This document shows, piece after piece, positions 57,517 to 64,000 of a stretch of DNA of 64,000 nt. Numbering within the stretch: the stretch's first letter is position 1; the number at the start of each line of letters is the position of its first letter. This DNA is from Neurospora crassa OR74A (Eukaryota; Ascomycota; Sordariomycetes; Sordariales; Sordariaceae): the NCBI RefSeq assembly GCF_000182925.2, contig NC_026504.1, positions 1,178,001 to 1,242,000 of the forward strand, written 5' to 3'. A program made the position numbers and the translations under genes. Below the pieces are notes generated by a model. It was not told the origin of the DNA, ran no database searches, and saw nothing but the letters and a program-made list of their open reading frames with translations.

Positions 57517-58766
57517 ACACCCCCAAAGTAAACATACTCCACGCTCCAGGACAAGCGGCCCAACTAAGCCGTGCCCTGATATCAACCTGCCATACTCGGC
57601 CTCTCCTGCTCGCGGGCTCTCGAGTGGCCACTTCCTTACATCCAACACAGACGAACCTCTCTTCCCCATCACCTCGCAATCTCTCGACAACAAGCGTTAC
57701 TCGACTGAAGGATTTCTTCCCGGCCAAAGAGACCGCCTATATCCGGCAGACACCACCCGCGTGGCCTCATCATGGATGGACAGAGGAAGAGATGACCTCG
57801 GTTGTTCCCGAGCACCGGAAACCCGAGACTGTGGGCGATTGGCTCGCATGGAAACTCGTACGAATCTGTCGGTAGGTAAATTCCAAGGAGGGTTCCCATA
57901 TTGCCCCTCAAGTATCTTGCGGACGCGGAAGCAGACGTAGATTCAAAGTGTTCTAATATCAAACAGATGGGCCACTGATATAGCGACGGGCATACGTCCA
58001 GAGCAGCAAGTTGATAAACACCACCCGACGACCGCCACCAGCGCGGACAAACCTCTGACCGAAGCCCAATGGGTATGTTCTATGGAGCCCTACGAGGACG
58101 GAATGGCAACACAAGCTAACCAAATGTCGCAAATCCATATAGCTCGTCCGCTTCATCTTCCTCGAATCCATCGCCGGCGTTCCCGGCATGGTAGCCGGCA
58201 TGCTCCGCCACCTGCACTCCCTCCGCCGGCTCAAACGAGACAACGGCTGGATCGAGACTTTACTTGAAGAATCGTACAACGAGCGCATGCACCTCCTCAC
58301 CTTTATGAAGATGTGCGAACCCGGCCTCCTCATGAAGACGCTCATCTTGGGAGCGCAGGGCGTCTTCTTCAACGCCATGTTTCTCAGCTACCTGATCTCC
58401 CCCAAAATCACCCACCGGTTTGTCGGTTACCTCGAGGAGGAGGCCGTACATACCTACACGCGGTGCATCAGGGAGATTGAGGAAGGTCACTTGCCAAAGT
58501 GGAGCGACGAAAAGTTTGAGATCCCGGAGATGGCGGTGAGGTATTGGCGCATGCCGGAGGGGAAGCGGACGATGAAGGACTTGATCCATTATATCCGCGC
58601 GGACGAGGCAGTGCACAGGGGCGTTAATCATACATTGAGCAATTTGGACCAGAAGGAGGATCCGAATCCGTTTGTGAGCGACTATAAGGAGGGCGAGGGC
58701 GGGAGGAGACCGGTCAATCCGGCTTTGAAGCCGACGGGATTTGAAAGGGCGGAGGTCATCGGTTGA
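57513..58766 (+). CDS. aod-1: Mitochondrial alternative oxidase AOD-1
   Basis: Three exons, 57513-57871, 57967-58072 and 58143-58766 (introns 95 and 70 bp), encode 362 residues, the length of Neurospora AOD-1. The enzyme oxidises ubiquinol and reduces oxygen to water at the matrix face of the inner mitochondrial membrane, bypassing complexes III and IV. The first 60-65 residues are a presequence rich in Ser, Thr and Arg (ending near [12 protein letters not shown]). Di-iron ligands are visible: E163 in FLESIAG, E202 and H205 in NERMH, the Glu in YLEEEAVHT (about 254), and Glu and His in RADEAVH (about 307-310). Junctions restore [14 protein letters not shown] and TEAQWLVRFIF. The plant-type regulatory Cys is absent, as usual in fungi. 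Expression is known to be induced when the cytochrome path fails; the promoter motif fits. The protein match to the Neurospora enzyme is from memory and is essentially full length. Confidence 0.98.
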
Positions 58767-59391
58767 TCTTGGGCGGAAGGTCTTGACAGATGGTTGTGGT
58801 TTGGGTTCATGAAGCCAGGCGTTTTTGGACCAAGTTGTTGTATTATGCGTGTTACACTAGATACCCCCCACTCTCTTTGCTGTTTCTGGCGTTTTGGTAA
58901 AAAAGATACTGGGTTCTTCTCTCTGTGCAGCAGTTCACTGTTTCAAGGTGTGTACTTGTTTCGGATCTTCACTCCGAAGGTCGTTGATCTCTCATGATCA
59001 ACTATATCTAGCAATAACAAACCTGATATGTCAAGCCTTTTCGATCCGTTCCCCGGGTAACTATCCGGCTCGAGTTCACATTTGCAACTTCTACCCAACG
59101 CATAGAAACCCAAGGTAGTCGAACGTGCTCACTTGAATTCGATCAGTGATTAAATTATGTGCTCAGCCATGATCAACCGAATATATCGTGACGGCGAGTC
59201 ATGGACCTTCCCGTGGTTTGCTGACGTATACCTAGGATGATAGCTCGAGACGTCCATTAGAGTGTCTATATTTACACGCGTCTAGTGTAGGCATCCTCGA
59301 AAGGAAGCGGGGAATGATGAAACAATGGTATTATGCAGCGATATATCAAAGTCAAATAATGGCTCGAAGAAGAAATGTTGGTCGAACGAAA

Positions 59392-60042
59392 TTACAGGGC
59401 TGTGGCTGTGTACAAGCCACTGAAGTGCAATTTGTTAGCGTGCTGAACTTTGGGTAACATATTTTGCCGGAGATCTCACCATACGCTGATAGCGCCAAGG
59501 ACCGAACCCACCAGAGCATAGAACCGGACAAAAAGACGGGGATCGATGCGACTGCAAGGTACCAACAAGAACAGATGAACCAGAATAGGAACATTTCCAG
59601 GAACCGGAGACTGAGGCTGAGCACCGCGATGGATGTGATATGCCCCGATGGATACTGCATTCTGACCCGCAGCACGTCTTGACGGCGTGTTTCAGAGAGC
59701 TGTTTTGTCATGTACCCTGGCAGCGGCATGTCACAATCACGATAGCCAGCCTGTTGCTTGCTTGTCCAAGGTAGGAGGTACCTACCTGTCCGCGGTACCA
59801 GCCCGAACAAATACCACAACACTCTATTTTGCCCCTGGATTGATACGTATCTGGTTCTCACGAGGTGCAGTGGCAAACTGGTCTTGGAAATGGATGGCAC
59901 CAATCTCGACACATGAGTGGTTCGCTGACGAGAAGATAGGTACTATCTCTTCACTAAAGAAAGGGTGGTGTTGCAATTTCACGTTCAGAACGATGGCAGC
60001 GAGACCCAGGCTTGCCAGACATGCCAGGACAGGCCCCTCCAT
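59392..60042 (-). other. Possible small membrane-protein gene, unrecognised
   Basis: Three signals suggest coding on the - strand. ATG 60042 opens 72 codons starting MEGPVLACLASLGLAAIVLN, like a signal anchor, and closing near 59826 unless spliced (GTGAGA donor near 59861). Downstream, frame 59713-59485 begins MTKQLSETRRQDVL and is strongly hydrophobic (FLEMFLFWFICSCWYLAVASI). At 59484-59420 there is a textbook intron: GTATGG, branch GCTAAC, acceptor CACTTCAG, 65 bp. If used, the frame ends GLYTATAL. The middle link between the two parts is not clear, and all three frames are open and hydrophobic near the intron, so no single protein is proposed. It could be one gene, two, or a decayed one. 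No family recognised. Confidence 0.3.
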
Positions 60043-61165
60043 GAACAGTGCTGTTGACACCTTCCAGGCTCTATGCCTGTGAGCGAGTGGACGGGATGCG
60101 AACCGGCAGAGGAAGTTCAGAAACACCTAGGTCTGCGTGCCCAGGAAGATCAATGGAAGTTGACATTTGTTCCCGTCGCTTACTGAGGGATTCCATCCAG
60201 CATTTATTTGGTGGCATCCAGTGTTGCAAAGACAAGACGGGAATGAGGATCTCTCACAAATTTGGGCATCAATGAATTGACTTTTATGAGCTCTGTAGTA
60301 CCTCTACCTCTTCAAGATGCCAACCCCGAACGGTAGCCCCACCGAAAGCGAAGTGGGTCTACTCAGCAGCAGCAGCAGCCTTACGAGCGAACCCAACCAT
60401 TCACAGAACTGACAGCGTCTGAACCCCAATGAATGGATCACCCCAACTGCCCGTCTGTCCCTGCCATGCCCTGCCCTGACCGTACGACCCCGCGATTGCC
60501 CTGTGGGTGGCTTCGTGCCTGAAGTGGAAGCCGAGAAAGCCTTGGATTCCCGATCTCCCCTTCAATCTCGACTCTTCCCGAGAAGGTCTCCGTCACGGTG
60601 TCGTCGTCGGGGCAAACGAAGCAGAGGACGGACCAACGACGACATTCAAAAACATACCTAATCTCCATCGCATCCCCGGGCATCCATTCACTCCAACATT
60701 CATGGAGATCATATACATACCATCTGTTCGCCCTCCAAAGTCCAAATGCAATTACCTAACTTGTGATCCCCTTTCGTCGTCGGGTCAAAGGGTCCAATCC
60801 ACTCCAGTCAGCCGGGCAGTCCAATCTTCCACACAACCACTCAAACTTCCCGTCCTTTCAGTCCTAGCTAGTTAGGCACACAGGCGCTTAACACGGCAAT
60901 CTACTGTATCTATCCACCTCTACTCGTTCGTCATCCCGATCACCGAGACGTGCCCTGCCCGTCTCAATCAAATCAACCAAGTCCCAACACTGCACAAGCA
61001 TCGGGTACAGCTTTCAATTTGAACCTTCCACAGTCCAGCACTTGAACCCATACATAGGACCCGGGTTCCATCATTTGGTCCTGCTCGTCCGGTCTCGCAC
61101 CGGTCACGAAGCTATCAGTCGGGTTCGGTTTGCCGGTGTCAGTCCCATCACTGGCTGTCGCAAGC

Positions 61166-61171
61166 ATGTAA
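61166..61171 (+). promoter_or_regulatory. AUG-UAA start-stop element in the probable crz-1 leader
   Basis: ATGTAA with A at -3, the closest ATG upstream of the crz-1 start, 162 bp before it. Start-stop elements can pause ribosomes and lower downstream translation. Presence in the mRNA is assumed. Confidence 0.45.
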
Positions 61172-61333
61172 GCACAGCCCCAACGCACCCACGCACCTAA
61201 ACGCAGCACGCACTGCCACTGTGTCCCGGAAGGCTGACTCGAGGGAAACTGCCTTGCAACTCGCAGCGCTTCTAAAGACAGAAACACCACACACTCTCAA
61301 TCCCGTCCGCTTGCCGACTACGACACGATCCCT

Positions 61334-63526
61334 ATGGACCAACAGTACACCGACGCCCGTGGCCGATCGCTGTCGGCCGCGTCCACCGGCGGAGGACAGG
61401 TCCACGATCAACAGCAACAGTCTCACATAAGAAACCACTCGCCGTCTCCAACTCCCTTTCCCAATTCGAACGATGGCGTCAACAACGGTTTGGGACTTGG
61501 CCTTATCGATCCCTCTGCCTCGCAGCATTTTCAACCCGAATTTTCCTACGGCGGCCCGAACCCGTTCCAGCAACATTCGCCCTTCTCACAGCCTGGGTTG
61601 GATTTCAACCAAGGTTATACAAACCAATTAGAGAATCAGGACAACTCGTTTGGTGGCTTGTCGCAACCCGCCTATTCTCCGAATCTCATGGCATCCAACT
61701 TTGGTGACGCCGACTACGGCATTTTCCCCACGACCACGGCCGCGGGCCAGTTCAACGGATCGCTGTTCATTACCGATAATCAGTCCATCAATAATCCGGA
61801 TCCAAACATGATGGCGCAAGGCTCTCACAGCCCGGAGCCGCCTCATCTGCTCAGTCCAGAGATAAACTCTCCGGCCTTTGCCCAGGGCCGTTTCCCCATG
61901 GCAACAGGAAGGCATTCGCGCAATGCGTCTCTGGGCCCAGAGGCTGCTCTTCTTCCAGGGCAGGACTGGAGCCATATGCCTCAGTTTCAGGGCCACCGAC
62001 GCTCAGCCTCGGAGCTTAGTGATGTCTCTTCGGTAGCCCATTCGCCCAACCTTGGGGGATTGGACAGCTTTGACCCGATCGAGAACAACCATTCGCCTCT
62101 TCAAGGGCCGCAGGCCGATGCCCTGTACAGTCAGTTGAACGGGATCAGCAACTTCAGTCTGTCGGACGACCACATCGGCAGGAGTCCGTCGCATAGTCCA
62201 GCGGTCTCCCCTCGGATCCATCCCCAGCAATCACCGGACGAGATCGATCCGAACCAACCCAACCATTTTATGCTACACACACCAGCAAACAGTTTCGGAC
62301 CGCCAGCGACATACATGCAGCCGCAACAGGAGGCTTTCCCGCAATTGTCACTGGATGACCCATCTGGTATGCAGGCCCAGCAGAACATGCCAGCTCCTCC
62401 GGCAATCAACATCGATTTCGCTCCAGCGCCCGCTAAGAGCGGGCTGGATCAGCCCACTAACCTGGACAATAATTCACTAGCCCTACCAAACAGAGGTATG
62501 TAGCCTCGAGATAATGCGATGGAAAATGGGACATTAGCTGACAATTTGGTGCTAGCTCGAGGGCGGATGCGACCACGAGCGGTCACGGACCCTTTCAACA
62601 ATAGCGGTTACCGATCTCCTTCTCCATCGGGAAGTCTTTCGCCGAGCTCGGCCGCGGACCTCAGACCGTCAAGCGCACGTTCACTTTCGCCCATGGACCG
62701 TTCAGGAGCCGGCTCTATTAATAGTAGGAGACGCCAGTCTACGTCGTCAGTACCCAACAACGTGATAGCACTTCGTCTTGCCGATCCCAATTATAATGGC
62801 TCTGGGGAGAATGGAGGTGGCCCGAGAAGGGCTCAGAAGCACCCCGCTACTTTCCAATGCAAAGTATGTCCAAAGCGCTTTACCAGAGCCTATAACTTGC
62901 GCTCCCATTTGCGCACACATACCGACGAGAGGCCCTTTAAATGTACCGTCTGCGATAAGGCTTTCGCGCGCCAGCACGATCGCAAGCGTCACGAAGGTTT
63001 ACATTCGGGCGAAAAGAAGTTCATATGTAAGGGTGAACTTCCTGTTGCTGGTCAACAATGGGGCTGCGGCCGAAGATTTGCGCGAGCGGATGCTCTGGGT
63101 CGCCATTTCCGGTCGGAGGCAGGAAGAATATGTATCAGACCTCTTCTGGAAGCGGAAAACCGTGAACGGCAACGGCAGTATGCTGAGGCAATGCAGAATG
63201 CAGCCCAAGGCATGATGCAACAGCAGGGCGGTATGATGATGTCGCCCGGCATGGACCCCAATGGCGAGTTCCAAATGGACCCCTTTGTGCTCCCACAGGC
63301 GCTGTTGGCACAGTATCCTGCCTTGGCCCTCCTGCCCGCTGGGCCTGCGGCTATGGGTGATGGAGCCGGCTTAGAAGAGGATTTGGGTAGTAATTACGAA
63401 GCTAGCGACTACGATGATGTCGAGGAGGGAGGCTATGTAAGTGGTCCAGGGACAGGGTTCGGGCCCGGAAGCATGCAAGAAGGGTACGGGGAGTTGGGTT
63501 ATGCGAGTGACTACGGCGGCCGTTAG
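61334..63526 (+). CDS. crz-1: Calcineurin-responsive C2H2 zinc-finger factor CRZ-1
   Basis: Two exons, 61334-62495 and 62556-63526 (60 bp intron), encode 710 residues. CRZ1 factors are dephosphorylated by calcineurin when calcium rises, enter the nucleus and switch on ion-transport and wall genes. The first 480 residues are disordered and Gln/Asn/Ser/Pro-rich, with many SP sites ([22 protein letters not shown]) that fit phospho-control, and PAINID at 356-361, a PxIxIT-like calcineurin docking site. DNA binding: two classical C2H2 fingers ([19 protein letters not shown] from about 487 and [19 protein letters not shown]), then the CRZ1-specific third finger with FICKG and [20 protein letters not shown], followed by RICIRPLL. 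The tail is Met/Gln-rich, then acidic and Gly/Tyr-rich. Tandem with aod-1. A poly(A)-like AATAAA is at 63845. Confidence 0.95.
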
Positions 63527-64000
63527 GCATAGTGTCATGACATTTCAGGCGAACAACCCTTCGGGGAAAGGGAGGGCGTTGGGTGGTATGCTCTATTTAT
63601 TTATTGTTTTACAGATGATTATCGGTCACTGTTTGGATCAGATGAGATTATACGGTGGTGCGCGGTCATGGTTATTGTTGTCTTATACATTTACTTCTCT
63701 TTTTGGATACATTTATTCCCCAACGTTGTTGCAATTCTTCTTCTTTGTATTTGACTGGGGTTATTTTTTGCTCGAAGACCCGTTTATGTACCGCTTGCAT
63801 GCGCGGACGTTGAGCGAACATAGAAATATTGTCTGATGAGGACAAATAAATGTTACATGTATGACGATGTACTCCATGTTACTTTTATAGAGTTGTTAAA
63901 CAAGCCGATCACAGTTGATATCACCAAATCCCGCCCAAGTCAACATGTAATACAGCTAGAGAACCCGTAACAGCTACGTTCTTCCCTGCAAGTCTTATTC
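63527..64000. other. Downstream of crz-1 to the window end
   Basis: 3' untranslated sequence of crz-1, T-rich, with AATAAA at 63845-63850. An overlapping 131-codon frame (63441-63836) shows no family features. Nothing else seen. Confidence 0.55.

Larger units (their letters stand above)
58767..61333. promoter_or_regulatory. 2.57 kb between aod-1 and crz-1, including the crz-1 leader
   Basis: Contains aod-1 3' sequence, a possible unrecognised small gene on the - strand (59392-60042), a short CAG repeat near 60365-60380, and at the right end the probable long leader of crz-1 with an AUG-UAA element at 61166-61171. Confidence 0.5.

Overview
The window is nuclear DNA of a filamentous ascomycete, almost certainly Neurospora (N. 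crassa or a close sibling). The alternative oxidase gene at 57513-58766 reads as the 362-residue AOD-1 protein of Neurospora. It is followed by a CRZ1-type calcineurin-responsive zinc-finger gene, the order I recall for aod-1 and crz-1 in N. crassa. Most introns are 54-120 bp with GT-AG ends and, where inspected, CTAAC or CTGAC branch sites. Intergenic stretches run 0.3-4 kb, with no operons, no CRISPR, and no rRNA or tRNA that I could support.

Layout from left to right: a gene-empty 4 kb; PRP4 splicing kinase (-) and the small ribosome-associated TMA7 (+) on a divergent promoter; a CSC1/OSCA-type channel (-); a berberine-bridge-type FAD oxidase (-); a vWA plus alpha-kinase protein (+); an acidic AT-hook-like nuclear protein (-); a 2.4 kb gap with a 160 bp inverted-repeat element flanked by TA; an ENA-type P-type ATPase (+); dolichol-phosphate mannosyltransferase (+); a FabG-like SDR (-); a PCI/CSN8-like protein (+); a CFEM cell-surface protein (-); an MFS transporter (+); a membrane-anchored histidine-acid-phosphatase-like protein (-); a peroxisomal 2,4-dienoyl-CoA reductase ending in SKL (-); a Rad60/Esc2 SUMO-like protein (+); PNO1 (-); MDM31 (+); eIF3j (-); aod-1 (+); crz-1 (+).

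The genes are mostly independent housekeeping or stress functions rather than a cluster: splicing (PRP4), ribosome assembly and translation (TMA7, PNO1, eIF3j), mitochondria (MDM31, AOD-1), ion and calcium handling (CSC1-like, ENA-like, CRZ-1), cell surface and secretion (DPM1, CFEM, phosphatase-like) and peroxisomal lipid oxidation. I do not see an unknown multi-gene system.

The points most worth checking are: a TA-flanked MITE-like element; several very short upstream ORFs that overlap or abut main starts (ENA-like, MDM31, aod-1) and an AUG-UAA element before crz-1; a CGG-N7-CGG induction motif upstream of aod-1; a 914 bp intron with a C25T17 tract in the PRP4 splicing kinase; an acid-phosphatase-like protein lacking the HD motif; the vWA-alpha-kinase; and an unrecognised possible small gene near 59.4-60.0 kb. 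All exon boundaries were placed by eye from frame, splice consensus and family alignment from memory.
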